Below are positions 32,276-45,648 of a DNA stretch of 64,000 nt, piece after piece. A model generated the notes under the pieces. It had not been told where the DNA came from. It saw only the letters and a program-made list of their open reading frames with translations, and ran no database searches. The position numbers and the translations under genes are program-made. Numbering within the stretch: position 1 is the stretch's first letter; every line of letters starts with the position of its first letter. The DNA is taken from positions 2,418,001 through 2,482,000 of the forward strand of contig NC_068565.1 in assembly GCF_025698545.1 (NCBI RefSeq), written 5' to 3'. The stretch comes from Gossypium raimondii (Eukaryota; Streptophyta; Magnoliopsida; Malvales; Malvaceae).

Positions 32276-34719
32276 AAATAATTAATTCAATATGCAACAA
32301 ATAATTGCTATTTAAATAGGTCAAAATTCCAATGACAATATCCAGATAATGTAAGATAATTAAACAAATTAAAATATCAAAAAAATCAAACCATTTGAGC
32401 ATTTAAAAAATTTAAAAATATTCTAAGTCATATTTAACAAAAATAAAATCACTTTAAAATGTCCTTTTCATACTAAACTAAACTAACAAAGAAAATGTTT
32501 TTAAATTATGAGATTTGGAAGTCAAAACTAGACCCTTTCTTGCAGTAAAAACTTTCCCCTGAAATCCACTAAATTATTAATAAATTTATATTTTAATTAC
32601 TTAATTTTAAAAAGTTACGAAATGATCACTGGATTATTTGAAGTTTTAATTTAAGTCATATCATATATGACCTCTACTCGCACCATTTACACCAATTGAA
32701 AGCTCTTCTTTCTTTTCTCTTTTATAGTTCATTTTTCTCGTAAAACAACATTGGACATCACGAATTTGCAAGCCAAAATCCTAACAACTTTCTCCTCTAA
32801 TCTTCGAGACTAATTGTCAAATCAACTTAGAACTAATGTATATTTTTCTAGCAATTGATGGGTATTTATCTATTGTGCCAATCGTCGAATCGGTGCTTAG
32901 ATCTCATTAAGCAGACTTTAAAAAACAAAAACTCGACAGCCTAGTTAACTTTTCGAACTCAATGATTAAAATGTAAACTTAGTAATAGATCAGTGACATT
33001 ATGTGTAGTTTACCCAAAACTCTTTCCTATAACTTATATTTTTTTTCTTTTGTTTATAAACGGTTTTAATTTATTAAAACATTTAATATATTAAATAAAT
33101 TCATGTAATCATTTATTTATTTACTTTTTTAAAAATTTAAAAGTATTTATTTTATCAAGATACTCTTATACTAATATTTGGGTAACAATTTATAATCAAA
33201 CACAACATTCAATGAAAAATTCAGAAACTTTTAGGGATCAAAATTAAATAATAAATTTTGAAAGATAGAAAACATAATTTTTTTTAATTTAAATCATTTT
33301 AGCATATAACTTTTAGCTTTGACTTTTTTAATCTCTACCCACCACATGCTTTAACTTCCTTCCTATTTAGGTACTTTATAATTTATAAACTTTAAAATTA
33401 ATAATAGTAAAATTGTACTTTAACCCCTTTAAAATGATAAAATTTTGATTTAATCCTTTAAAAATTATATCGATATAGATTCTTGAAATGATAAAATTAC
33501 ATTTTATTATCATAAAAATATATAATTTAATTCGAGCTCCCAAAAACTCCATTGCAATTTATTGTTGAAGGATATCCTTCATTTATTTATTTTTCTCCTT
33601 TTCCTTTATGCACTTTGCTAGCTTTAAGAATCAATGTTTAATCTATTTAGGAGATCCTACATATTAAATAATTAATTATATATAAACTAGAGTTTTTGTG
33701 CTTTCTATTTTGTCGGTGAAAAGAAAATAAAAATATCAATTAAAATACCACAATGCAGCATATATCATGTATCCAATCAAAAGCATCCTGCGGTCGAATA
33801 TGACATTAAAATTTTAGGGGTTTAATTACAAAAAAAATTAAAAGTTGAGGGTTTATTGAATTTTTTAAGGATTTAATTAAAATTTTCAAAACTTTTGAAG
33901 GGCTTAAAGAGAATTCCAAAAATTTTAAAAGGACCTGATTAAAATCTTCTAATTTTTTAAAAGTTTGATGGGAATTTTACAAATTTTAGGGGACAAGATC
34001 TGGCTCCCATTACGTTCCGCTTCAGGCATTTTTAAACTATAGTTTAAATTTTAAATTAATCTCTAAATTTCATATTGTTCTAGTTGACTTTTCAAAAGAT
34101 TGGTATCATATTTTTATCAAAAAAAAATTGTATCGTATCAGTTAGATCCACTTATCGTGAAAATTAAATGTCAACTTAAATTTAATGTGAAACATATTTA
34201 AAATATGTTGATCAAATTTTAATCATGTGTATAATTGTTACATGAACTAGCGGCGAAGGTAAAAGAAATTAGGGACGTAAATTTGAGTTATAAATCTTTT
34301 GGGATAAAAGTAAATTTATCATTATACTAATTTATATATATTTAAAAATTTTAAGGACTTAAAAGAAATTTTACTATCTTATGGGGCCAAAGCCACTACC
34401 TGCACCATTGCATGGACATATTAGGTTTGACGTATTAAAAATATAGTGTCATTAAAATTTAATTGACTATTTTTAATAAGTTCTATTTCGTATTGAGCTA
34501 ACACGTAACATATAAGTTGACAATTGGACTAACAAAAGAACATTTTGAACTTTGAGATTAAATTGAAATTTGAATCCTAATTTGAGGATATTCGATGCAA
34601 TTAATTTATCATTATTGGTGAAAATATAAACGGAAAAATCTTTAAATAACACAATGCATAGATCTCCATCCATCCGTAAGAACCAGAAAAGTCCATGCCT
34701 TGACTTTATCAATGCATAG
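32276..34719. other. AT-rich spacer with one decayed element
   Basis: Mostly AT-rich without coding support. The part ~33815-34025 repeats GGGTTTAATT/AGGATTTAATTAAAATTTT motifs and ends in GGGGACAAGATCTGGCTCCC, the style of the elements at 48350-48655 and 57090-57310. No RNA gene or exon was recognised. Confidence 0.4.
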
Positions 34720-35000
34720 GTTAAAATATGTTTGAAGTCCCTGTAGGTTTTGTACATTTATAATTTAGTTCATTTCTTTTTATTTCTTGAAATTTAATCT
34801 TTCTATTTTTCGAATTTCATAGCTCAAATTATTGTTAATATTATTAAAAGTGATGTTGTAATGAACCTAAATTTAACAGAAGAATTTTCACGGTATTAAC
34901 GATTAGACTTGTGTTTTTTAATTCAAAAATAGAAGAGCTAAATTCTTCAAAGATAAAAATAAGAGAACTAAATTCCAAATGTATAAAGATTATAAGGACT
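34720..35000. mobile_element. Small inverted-repeat element, shared family (copy 1)
   Basis: The left arm (GGTTAAAATATGTTTGAAGT, CATTTATAATTTAGTTCATT) is mirrored by the right arm (reverse complement with TTAAGTCCTTATAATCTTT and GGAATTTAGTTCTCTTA). The interior GTAATGAACCTAAATTTAAC recurs at 58880 and, related, near 62890. Same family as 58675-58985 and 62745-63085. Confidence 0.7.
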
Positions 35001-35592
35001 TAAAATTTATTATCATTTCATGTGCTTAGCCATGAAGCATAACCTACTGAAGGGTTATTTCATTGGACTCCAATATTAAAACTCGAGTTCGATTTAGCTT
35101 GACCTATTTTTAATTTTATAATACGTAATTCTTATTTTATTTTATGCATAAAATTTTAATAAAATATATACCCAATTAATAAATATTAAATTAAAATTAG
35201 ATTTTAATAAAAAAATTAAAAATAATACGGATGAATCTAAAGAAGCTTGAGTTACCAATGATGTTAAATATAATGTTAATGTATGTATAGACCTAACTCG
35301 AAGTTAGCCCGATACAAAAATCATATATTATGCTACGATCATATATAAGTCCAACCCGAACTCGACACGAATTGGACCAAAAATACCATCGATCAACTCT
35401 GCAAAAATTTCTTTTCATTCACCAAACAGGGAACATTTACAAGACCTTAGTTTCAGGCTTTCAGCTATTTCCACCAAGTATAAGAAATGACAAACACTGT
35501 TGAAAATTTACAAACTGGAAAGCTTCAAAAAAAAAAAAAACCCCAAAATAGAATAAAAATGAATAAATTTCGACGTCCGTTATTGTCGATGT
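35001..35592. other. 3' flank of the CRPK1-like kinase
   Basis: AT-rich spacer and presumed kinase 3' UTR (about 35440-35592). No other feature. Confidence 0.4.
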
Positions 35593-37770
35593 TTAAACGC
35601 TCCGGTCATCATTATTCATAGTATTGAAGGTTGTATTTGCGGAAGTCGAGGTTCCTGACGATATGGTTGAATTGCCTTTGTCTGAGCCAGAGAAAGCATT
35701 GTACGATGTGTTCTTTTGTCCCGGCTTGGTTTTATCGGAACTTCTAACTTTGAGGTCCATAAAATCGGAAATTAATCCCGGTTTTGTTATCTTCCTCTCG
35801 TCGACCATTTTTTGGCCTGTTAGCATCTTGACCACCGATGACATAGAGGGTCGTAGTTTAGGAGCATCTTGGGTGCAAAGAAGACCAATCTTGAGGTACC
35901 TACAAGCCTCCTCCGCATCAAAATCACCGTTCAGCAATTCGTCTACCAACCCGACCAGCTCCCTTTTCTCGTAAAGGTCCCATGTCTGCAAGAAGAGATC
36001 AGTGTTCATTAACCCCAAACCCTTTCAAATATAATAATATTTTAAGGAGTTGCAACATGTTTCTAGCTTTGCAAATTTCATAAGTGCTTGATTATTTATC
36101 TCTGAGCAAAACCGAAAGGGAAGTCTCGTAACTCACAGGTCAAGCTCTGTCATTGATATAATTGCAATAAAAACTTTTAACTATAACGGAAAGGACTCGA
36201 ACCCATACCCGTTCTAGGAGATATTGTTCTCCTACAGGTAACCGCGTATTTGTGTTACATCTGCCAGTGACTATTTCTATGAGGAGAACGCCAAAACCGT
36301 AGATATCTGCTTTCCGAGTCAACTGCCCCCTTATTGCATACTCCGGTGCAAGATAACCTCTGAAACGATGAATGTATACGTAAGTGGCATTTAATACTTA
36401 TCAAAAGCATAAAATACTGAGAAAGAAGTAAAAGAGAGGCAAAACTTAAAACTCAGTAGAGAAAAGGAGTTAAATTTCGCTTTGTTGCTCCGACTCTTCA
36501 CTTATATTCGAACATGGATGTGAGTATATGACCCTCAGAGGACCCTCCAAATACATAAAACAAAAATGGAAACAATTGAATATAACCACGTGAGACATAT
36601 ACCTCTACTTGACACTCATATTTGAGCCCCAATAACACAGAAATTTTGTATTACTATTGCTTTTAACACCAAGCCACTTTGAAACTAAAAATACATTTTA
36701 AGCATGTTTAAACTTGAAGGAGTAACGAGAAGATTGAAGCCTTACATTGTTCCAGCTACACGAGTACTGACATGAGTCAAGTTTGCCGGGATAAGTTTTG
36801 CCAAGCCAAAATCTGATATTTTGGGTGTTAGGTCTTTATCAAGAAGAATATTGCTTGCTTTGATATCTCTATGAACAATGTAAGGCCGTACTTCCTCGTG
36901 AAGGAAAGCAAGCCCACGTGCGATCCCGATACATATTTTGGACCGTGTTCTCCAATTAAACTGGATATTACTGTGACCACTACCTGTAAAAGAAAAAGGG
37001 TTCGTTTGCTCTTAGTTTCTATTTGAAGGCAGTGTAATATATATACACATGTATACATATATATATATACATGCATGTATAGTTTTACTACTATGCATTA
37101 TGATATGAAGAATAGCCTCAATAATCTAAATTTAAAATTGTAGAACGAAATTGAAAAAATTACCAAGAAGAGTCTGGGAAAGGCTATTATTCTCGAGGTA
37201 GTTATAGACCAAGATTCTATGATTATCTTCCACACAACAGCCATAAAGCTTGACTAAATTTTCATGCTCTATCTCGGAGATCACTTTAATCTCTGTCACG
37301 AATTCTCTCACTCCCTGTCGAGATTCAGCTGAAAGTACTTTTATTGCAGCAATATTTCCGTTTTTAAGCCGCCCCTGAAAATCAATAATGATAATTAAGG
37401 TGGTTTGTTTCGCAGAACAATGAAGGGTCGAGCAGTCAATGCTCCATATATTGAAAGAACATATATATATGTCTATACCTTATAGACAGAACCGAAGCCG
37501 CCTTCACCAATCTTATTGACAGGGCTGAAATCTTCAGTAGCTGTTCTTAATTCTTTGTATGAATAAAATTTTACGTTTTGAACATCAAACTCTGTTCGGA
37601 AGAAGGAAAAAAGAAAGCAGATTAGGAGTTTTCCTTCATTAAATTGCACACGACAAAATGAAAAGATGTCCTAATTATCACAAGGCTTCTGACTTACCTT
37701 CATCAACCTCGAAAGTCTGGTTGTTCACTGAATCGTTGCGTCTACGAAATAAGAAAGAAAAACAAGTCAT
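35593..37770 (-). CDS. Receptor-like cytoplasmic kinase, CRPK1/At1g16670-like
   Basis: A Ser/Thr kinase without ectodomain. Its Arabidopsis counterpart CRPK1 is a plasma-membrane kinase that phosphorylates 14-3-3 proteins and dampens freezing tolerance. Exons, 5' to 3': 37770-37698, 37591-37479, 37374-37164, 36983-36746, 36359-36209, 35985-35593. They join in frame to 392 residues (family ~390). The start is the ATG at 37770 giving [14 protein letters not shown]; Cys3 could be acylated. Landmarks: GEGGFGSV (53-60), Lys74, HRD (170-172), DFG (190-192), APE (216-218), all intact. The C-terminus is Ser/Thr/Asn-rich. The same-strand neighbour is the DnaJ gene, as in Arabidopsis. A function in cold signalling is inferred by orthology only. 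Confidence 0.92.
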
Positions 37771-39100
37771 AACTTTATGATGCGCCAGTGCCAAGTTTTC
37801 CTATATATTTGATCAATGCTTTGAATCAGAGCAGTTATGAACCTGCCGAAAGGAAACCAATGAGGAAAAAAAAAAAACTTAGTTTCATACTAATAATTCA
37901 GTGGACTTGAATAACAAAATCATCGAGGCAGGCATGTAGCACTCATTGTAATACACCAAATTCCATGGTGCATCAACCAAAATCAAGCAGCTAACAATTT
38001 CAGGAATATCTTCCAGGATTTGTTGATGTCTCTATTAGTGTATTCATTATAGAGATCAATAACCCACAATGACAGTCTCTAAAGTAATGAAGTTATCTAT
38101 ATACACACACATAATATCAATATCAATTGAATAAATCTAGTACATACACAAAATGCTTAAGAAACTATAGAAGTTTTGAGCAAGTAGCAAACAAGGGTCA
38201 CTTTGCTGCACTTAACAAGGCATTGGTATCAATTATACATTTCGAATCATCCATTAAATAAAGTTCCTAGTTGAAGAAATTCATATATTAGACACCATAT
38301 CATCAAGTTCATTAACAAGAACTTGTTGAATTCTGAAAATTCAGTTAATAATATTATGAAGTAATCAGCTCATAGAATCAAATGCCCAATAAATTAGACA
38401 CCAAATACAGGCTTACTCTCGAAACTAGATATCCGAACCGGATTCGATTATTCGATCTCCTTAATTGAAACTCGGTGTATATTTCCAGCAATTGAGAAGT
38501 GAAGAAGAGAGCATTGAAGTAAACAAAGGGGAAATTCGACCAAATTGCAAAAACTAAAAAGCTTAATACATAATTCAACAACAACAACAACAACAACAAC
38601 AATAATAATACCACTTACCAATTCCCAGTTCATTTCACTTCAATTTGATGAAATAAATAAATAGATGCTACCTGAAGTCAACCCCAATTTGACTATGTTC
38701 ATTTCACCATTAAACATCAAAGAGAAGGAATTATAAAAATAATTTTTTTTTTTAAAAGCACCCATTAAAACTATGAACTAACTAAATCAAATTCAAGCAA
38801 AATAACAACATGCTTCAACAAGAAAATAGAAACCCAGATCAGCAAATTAGCTAAACATGAAGAAAAGCAAGATTAAAGAAAAACAGATCCCAAAAAAAAA
38901 AACCCCGAAAGAAAACTGATAGGTAAATCAGAAAATTAACCTGAAAAAACAAGAACCTGAGAGAAGCAAAAGGAATCAGTTGAAGGGAAATGGTTTTAAG
39001 AGAATAATGAAGATAGAGAGAAACCAAAGTCCATAAAAGAAGGTGAAGTAAAGGGGAAATGGTTTTAATTTATGTTAGGTGTCAGTAGTTGCCCAAAACT
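37771..39100. other. Leader/promoter region of the CRPK1-like kinase
   Basis: No coding exon. A non-coding leader intron is likely, since purine-rich UTR-like sequence appears near 38930-39050, over 1 kb upstream of the ATG, but splice sites were not fixed. It includes a (CAA)n tract. Confidence 0.4.
38575..38612. repeat. (CAA)n/(TAA)n microsatellite
   Basis: About nine CAA/ACA triplets run into three ATA/ATAA units, upstream of the CRPK1-like coding region. Leu- and Val-rich minus-strand frames here are artefacts of the repeat. Confidence 0.95.
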
Positions 39101-41269
39101 GACTCGTCAAAATTTATTTTATTTAAAAAAAAAAATCCATTTCCTTAAATTAACATGTTCAAAGATAAACATTTCTTAAACTTTTCAAACATGAAACAAG
39201 AAAGAAATTAGGGTTTTCTGCGCCTTCCTTCCTGGCGCGTACGTAAATGAATCTACTCGGCTAAATTTTCCACTCATTTGGTTTGGTCAATTATTTGCTA
39301 CGTCTTCTTGAGCTCTTTTCAATTCTATATTTGCAAATTTTGGCTTCTTTTTCATATCATTTGCATGGTCAATTATTTTTCATGGAAATGATAATTATTG
39401 TTGACCAAAACAAATATATATATTTTCTATAATCTCAACATCAACTTATTCGAACTTATATCTTTTATATTGATAAAAAATTCATATTAATCAAACTAAG
39501 ATCGAATCAACTTTTCTTCTATTATTTATGAACAACTCTGAAAGTGAGTAAGGAGTATTATCACTTAAAATGTAAAATAAATAAAGGGAAAGATTAAAGC
39601 ATCTTTGCTTTTATTTTATGTATAAACTCTAATGATTTCTATACTATTTTTGGGTTATTGGACTTTTTTTATTAAATATGCTTTTGAATTTTTAAATAAA
39701 AGCAATCAATAACTCTCCTTTTGAGGAAAAAGAGAATATTTTGAAAATAAAATACTTTTCTATTATAAAAATTTAAAATAATTTTAAATTAAATAAAATA
39801 ATTATTCAATTCAAATAATCGTGATTATTTTGTTATTTTTTATCGATAATTAAATTGATAGTGGAATAAAAATCCGTAAACGAATTTAAAATATTATCAT
39901 ATTGAAATATTTATTGTTAGGGTTCAAATTTTTAAAATTAATATTGGAATATATTTCTTTTCATCACCATGACATATTTATGGTCACAAAATTAAATTTC
40001 GACCGATAAAGGTTTGTTTTACACTAAATAAAGTAAATTGTATTAAGTGAAATAATTTATATAAAATTAAAGCAATTGGTCATACCGTTGACGATTGACA
40101 TTATAAATTGAATGTCATTCACATTTGTAATCTATTCATGAGCTACATGACATGGAACATGGGAAATTAATGTGTAATATACTTGAAAATAATTTCAACA
40201 AAATTAAAAATCGATTTAAATTTTGAGGTTTGATTTCGGATTGATTTTATTAAATTTAAATAAGTTATTATTTAAATGTATTTAGTTCGATTTTTATTTC
40301 ACAAAACATTAGGAATAATATTTGATAGACCGCAGGTTGAGTTTTCGAAAAAATATATTTAAAAAGGAGATAAATATAACAATTTTTTAAGATTTCTGGT
40401 GAAATAAAAATGGTAAACGGCTGATGTACCAAATATTAACCCAAACAATCATTCTATTATTCTACAATCTAAGGAACGACTCAAAGTGTAAGTTGTGAAC
40501 TCAAACTTTGAGAGAAGTTGCAATTGGCTGCTATTTTAGCCTAGATGATCCTTAGACGCACAAGGCGCTTCAAATTGTACAAGTCAGTTGTTCTTGGTGC
40601 TCTTCCTCTATCCCAATAGTCGGTGGTTGAACTGAGCAAAAGAGACCTGACGCGTTTTACAATTGCAATATATTTTTCTGTTGTACAAGTATTAAGTGAA
40701 AGAGAGGGTCGATCGAAGGGAGACATATATAAGAATCCAACTAAAAAGCGCGTTTCTCTTGGAAAATGGGTACTACTCATATGCTTTACTGACATAATAT
40801 TCATTTGCCTCAATTTGTCGAACCACTACTCGAATCCTAAACGGCGAGAAGGAACCAAAAAAGGGATAGTATTTGGTACATTAACAGAGTGTTATTTTTA
40901 TTCTAATTTTTTTTTTAAATTTTCCTTTTTAATATATTATTATTTATCGAATTTTGCTTAGTTGGATTATTTTTAAATGATTTTAAAAACTTATTTCATT
41001 TTATCTTGATGGTGTATCTAAATATGAACACAAAATCAACTTTTGATTTATAATTCCAAATAAAGTCAAATATTTTTTATTAGTACAAATTAAACCAATT
41101 GGTCATATAGTTGCAGTTATAAAAATTCAATCATTTAACTAGATTCAACAGCTCTATTCATACAGTGGCCAACTGACATTATTTTGAATTGAACTTTATT
41201 CCACCTTAATTCGTCATACCGTCACCATTACATAATTAAACTTTATTCCCCCTCTCTAACCTATGGGAT
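39101..41269. other. Spacer with a short unidentified GC-richer block
   Basis: Mostly AT-rich. The block 40530-40870 has clearly higher G/C and overlapping frames on both strands (90 and 112 codons), but neither shows a known domain. It could be old organellar or transposon DNA. No gene is called. Confidence 0.35.
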
Positions 41270-42500
41270 TTATAGCAGGAGGAAGTTTAATCAACTCGAA
41301 TTGAAAATCAACTGATGTATCTGATGGGTGTCGAATCCACCAATATAAACTTACATCTAATTTTGCAATTTTAAGCAGTATAGGGAGTAGGGCCGATCCC
41401 TCAGAGACTGGGTTTACTGCAAATTGTTGCTCTCTTGACCAGATTTATGTTGGGGCAGTTGTCGTGCCCAAGAAATTTGGGGGAGGATAAAATCGAAAAC
41501 CTGGAACCTGAAATAAATAAATAAAATGTGTAAAAAGTAAAAGCTGAAAATAAATAATAAAAAGCAGTTAAATAAATCTGAAGAAAAATTAATTAGAATA
41601 AGCTCAGCTTTAGGCACGAATTTTTCCTCGTCTTTGAACCGATCCTCGAAATTAGATGAACTCCTCTTTTCCAATAAGCTAGTTATAGCTACCAAGGACG
41701 CCTCGGACACCAACTCTTCCTTATATAAATTAGTTATGGAACGTCCAATAACTAACCCTTACCGATCGAACAACCACGAAACGTTCGTGATTTAGAACTC
41801 CAGCAGCCTTGCGTTCTAGAAGAGCCTAGCTCGAACCAATGTCCTCAACCGCTTGGGACATTTAAATCCGGTTACTACTTCCCTTGACGGAACCAAACAG
41901 CTATCTCCACTTGGCACGCCAATGTGTTCACAGAAAACCGATTAGAAACGTTCCTTTCGGAATTCCAATTGTACGTCTAACCACACTAACTCAAACGACG
42001 TCTTTTTTGACTTAGTGTTGATCTGACTTTATGAGCTGGCAAAATCATACTCTTAATCCGGAGAAATAATAAGTACTGAAATTTAAGAATTAATTTGCTC
42101 GGGTTCGTAACTCACGGATCTTGACGAAGTTAACACCGGCCTAAAGCTGAAATGGATACTTAATAAAAAAACTTGGTAATTAAAAACTTGATTAATGACT
42201 TGATACAAGACTTGATTCAAGACTTGATGATAAAATGAACAAAGTAGTCCACTATTTATACTAGTGGCTTTTCTAAATTAAGAGCCAACTAGTATAGAAA
42301 ATCAAGGAATAAAATATTAAAAATCCCTACATAATCTCCCACTAAGTCAACAAAAATTTCAGCTAATTAATCTTGGAAAAATTCTGCTTTGGTCTTCCTT
42401 CTTTGCTTCTTTCTTCAATCTAGCCCAATTGTCTCCTTTTTCTTCTATTTAGCCCCAAATTGCACCCCTGCATAAAATTCAACAAAAACATGGAAAAATT
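41270..42500. repeat. Unclassified, GC-richer transposon-like block
   Basis: About 1.2 kb of distinctly less AT-rich sequence. It opens with ATGGGTGTCGAATCCACCAA and includes CCGATCCCTCAGAGACTGGG, GTTCTAGAAGAGCCTAGCTC and an inverted pair near 42264-42297 (ACTAGTGGCTTTT / AAGAGCCAACTAGT). No meaningful frame. The abrupt composition change suggests a single inserted, non-coding element; its class is not known to me. Confidence 0.4.
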
Positions 42501-44499
42501 AGTGGTGCACTCTCATAAATTAATAAATTTAATTACATAAAATATGTAACTGTAGCATTTAATCAGTATCGATTCAAATAAATGGTTGAATTGGGTTTTG
42601 AATGAACCCTTTAAAATTAATTGAACTGAACTTAAAAATCAATTGAACGGGCGATTGAATCGATTTTCTCTATTTTTTAATATTTTATTTTTAATAAAAC
42701 CAAACCAAACCAACCGAACTGAAAATTAATGATCTGCTCGAATTGATTACCGATCTGATTTTAGAAAGAAGAAAAATAAAGAAAATCTAAAATTAATTTG
42801 AATTGTTTTGTTTTTATTTTGATGTATTTGGATAGTTTAGTTTTTAGTTTATAAGTTAAAACAATTGTATTTACTTGACTAGGAGATTTTCATTTTATAT
42901 ATAAAATAAATATTTTATATTTAGATTGGTGAAAATAACTTAATAGTAAAAAGTTAAATTGGTGTAATTTGGATTGATTTGGTTATGTTTGTGGCTTCAT
43001 TCGGTTTCGGTTCATTTTATTTTAAAAAATCATAATATTACGTAGTAATATAAATATTTTTAAATCTTTCCGAATTGAGTTGTTACCACCTTTAACGAGT
43101 AATATTTGAGGGTCAAATTACTTGTCCAATCACTAAGCTAGTTAGAGAATTTTTGAGGTAGAGTGAAAAGCTGAAAAATAAGGTAAGAGAATGTGTTGAG
43201 GCATTTTTCCACCGGTGCTTGGGTTTTTCATGCATTTGGTTGATGAGAAATGAGCATTATTGATGAACTTTAAAAATATAAATAAAAAGATGTTAAAGAT
43301 TTTTAAATTCTGTTATATAATTTTTAAAATTAGAACTAAAATGACAACTTCTGTAAACATTGAAGGGTTAAACTTGTTGAATTTTTTATATTTAGGATCA
43401 AATTAATAGAATGTGTAAACACTGGAGGGCTAAATTTGTTATTATGTCAATAAAAAAGCCCACGTTAGACTATCTGTCACTAAGTTTACGACAAAAGCGA
43501 CTAAAATATTTAATTTCAAAAAGTTGAGTGACTAAATAAAAAAAATTAATAGTTAGGCGATCAAAATAGAACGAACTAAATAATTGGGTGACTACAGATT
43601 TCATCAATTGACATTTTCTTACATACACAAATCTGATTAGTATTAATCTTATCAAGAAAGACAAGCCAAATAAAGAAGCGGAGCTTTATCCCAACTAACT
43701 AAATACTTGTGAGAGTGTTTTGCAGTGCCACCCAAAGAAAATTCCTATTTATTCGGTCCAACTAATTATTAACCAAAACAGGTAATAGAATTAACTGTGT
43801 CGTGTGAAGTGAAATTGTAGATGTTATTAATTTAATCAGAGTACACCTCCCAGCCGATGAAAGTACTTCACCTTTTCAATTGCTCAGTTTCTTAATAACT
43901 TTACCAACATTACTTGCATAAGTCTCTTTTGTTACCCAACTATGAATAATTGATGATACATTCCTAAACCATTAGTAAGAGGGATACCACAAGCAGCACT
44001 TAAGGTGACTTGGCATGTACCTATGCCTAGGTGACTAGGAAAGTTTCATATGATGTGTGTTGAGTACTCAAATGGCATGTGCTAAAGGTATAAGCATTGG
44101 TAATGTTTTGTACGTATATGTGCTTACATAATGAGTATATTAGGAGTTGAATGTATTAAATATTGGCAAGTGCTTGAAATTGGCTATTCTTGTACTTAGT
44201 GTATGTTCATTAAGTTTGGAGGTGATTGGTATGTGTTTTTAGTGTTTCAAATTTGGTTTTTGGGTCGAGCTTAATATTAGGTGATGATCAATTAGGTATT
44301 AAAATAGGGTAGTTAGAGGGAAAATTTTAACTTGAAGAATCCATGTTCGATATCCTTATTTTAGGTATCAGTACCCAGTTTAGCAAAATATCAAATTATA
44401 TAGGACATGGACTTAGGTATCGATAAATAGGCCCTTGAACAGGACTATTGCCGTGTTTCGAGCCTATTTGACCTTATGAACAGACTTAATTATAGGTCG
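42501..44499. other. Spacer with decayed repeats
   Basis: 43330-43610 shares GTGACTAAAT/AAAATAGAA motifs with 4000-4320. 44010-44460 has the composition of an old LTR (moderate GT richness, ATGTGTTTTTAGTGTTTCAA), but no primer-binding site or LTR pair was found. No gene. Confidence 0.35.
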
Positions 44500-45130
44500 G
44501 GTCATCCGTCTAAATCTGAAGGCCTGGTCAAAAAATAGGACGGTTTGGGCAAAAATATAAGCTTGAAAAATGAGCTTGGACAAAAAATAAGGTCCGTTTA
44601 GAAAATGAGCCGAGCCTCGGGCAAGACTTTTTTTGCCCAGCCCGGCTCAAAATTGACAAAAAAATTTATGTTGTTGTTTGTTGTTGTTTATTACTGTTAT
44701 GTTGCATTTTTGCTACTGTTATATTGTTGTTTTGCTACCATTTCGTTTTTATATTGCTTCTATTTTATTGTTATTATTTGGATATTGTATAATTCTTATT
44801 TCATTGTTAATTTTGCTCTATTTTAGAGGTATTTACTTGTTAAGTTACCATTATATTAGTGTTATTTAAGTATAAATATATTTTTTATATGTATTTTCAA
44901 TTTGTTGAGAAATATTTATTTTAATATTTTTAGTCTATTTGATGAATTATATTTTTTAAATTTATTTTTATAGAAAAATAATTTTAAAAAATTAATGTGG
45001 GCAGGCTGGTCCAGACCCAAGTTTAGTACTTTTATCCGAATTGGACTTGAGCAAAAGTTTAGGCCCATTTTTCGAGTCGGGCCTGTGTTTAATTTTTTGC
45101 ATTGACCCAATCCAAATCCGACCCGACTCA
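44500..45130 (+). repeat. Dispersed ~500-600 bp repeat with GC-rich ends (copy 3)
   Basis: The ends include TTTTTTGCCCAGCCCGGCTC and GGGCAGGCTGGTCCAGACCC. The AT-rich core matches copy 1 (TATTTAGAGGTATTTACTTG here, TTTTAGAGGCATTTGCTTG at 3370). It lies ~520 bp upstream of psbR. No long frame. Confidence 0.8.
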
Positions 45131-45516
45131 TGATCAACTCTACTTACAAGGTCCATAATTGATCTTAACACCTCCGAACACCTAAAAATTGATTTTAAGA
45201 TATTTCAAAATAATTTTAAAATCCTATAATTGATTATTATTCATTTTTCATAATTTTATAGAAATGTTATAAATCTTAATTCTTTAAATCAAATATCATA
45301 TGAACAATATTCAAATAATTCAACAATATAACGTGACATTTCACATTCGAAAAGATTGATTATAACTAAAGCTGCATAAATTGATTGGTGGGGTATTAGG
45401 ATAGACTTTCAGGATTCTTCCGTTGTTTTGGAGAACATTAGAAGATTCAAGAGTGATCATTAGTCTGACCAAAGCATGCATTATTATATACATAAATTAA
45501 TGCCAAAAAGTATTTC

Positions 45517-45522
45517 CACGTG
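45517..45522 (+). promoter_or_regulatory. G-box in the psbR promoter
   Basis: CACGTG in the context TTTCCACGTGTCAGC, 127 bp before the psbR start codon and 35 bp before the TATA box. A G-box at this place is typical of light-regulated photosynthesis promoters. Confidence 0.6.
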
Positions 45523-45556
45523 TCAGCATGACAATCACTTTCTAGTATCTTCATAT

Positions 45557-45564
45557 TATAAATA
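45557..45564 (+). promoter_or_regulatory. TATA box of psbR
   Basis: TATAAATA 85 bp upstream of the ATG, predicting a transcript start near 45590 and a leader of about 60 nt. Confidence 0.6.
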
Positions 45565-45648
45565 TAATAATAATTATCAAATAGTATAAAATAATAATCC
45601 CATTTAGGCGAAAGCATTTCCAGCTACTCAAATAAGTAAGAAAAAAAA

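Noticed and set aside
36180-36205. Perfect B-box-like GGGTTCGAGTCC on the minus strand, suggesting a tRNA or SINE
   Set aside because: It sits just after the donor site of a CRPK1-like exon. The region where an A box should be is kinase coding sequence, and no cloverleaf can be drawn.
44010-44460. LTR retrotransposon terminal repeat
   Set aside because: Composition is suggestive, but no second LTR, primer-binding site or polypurine tract was found in the window.
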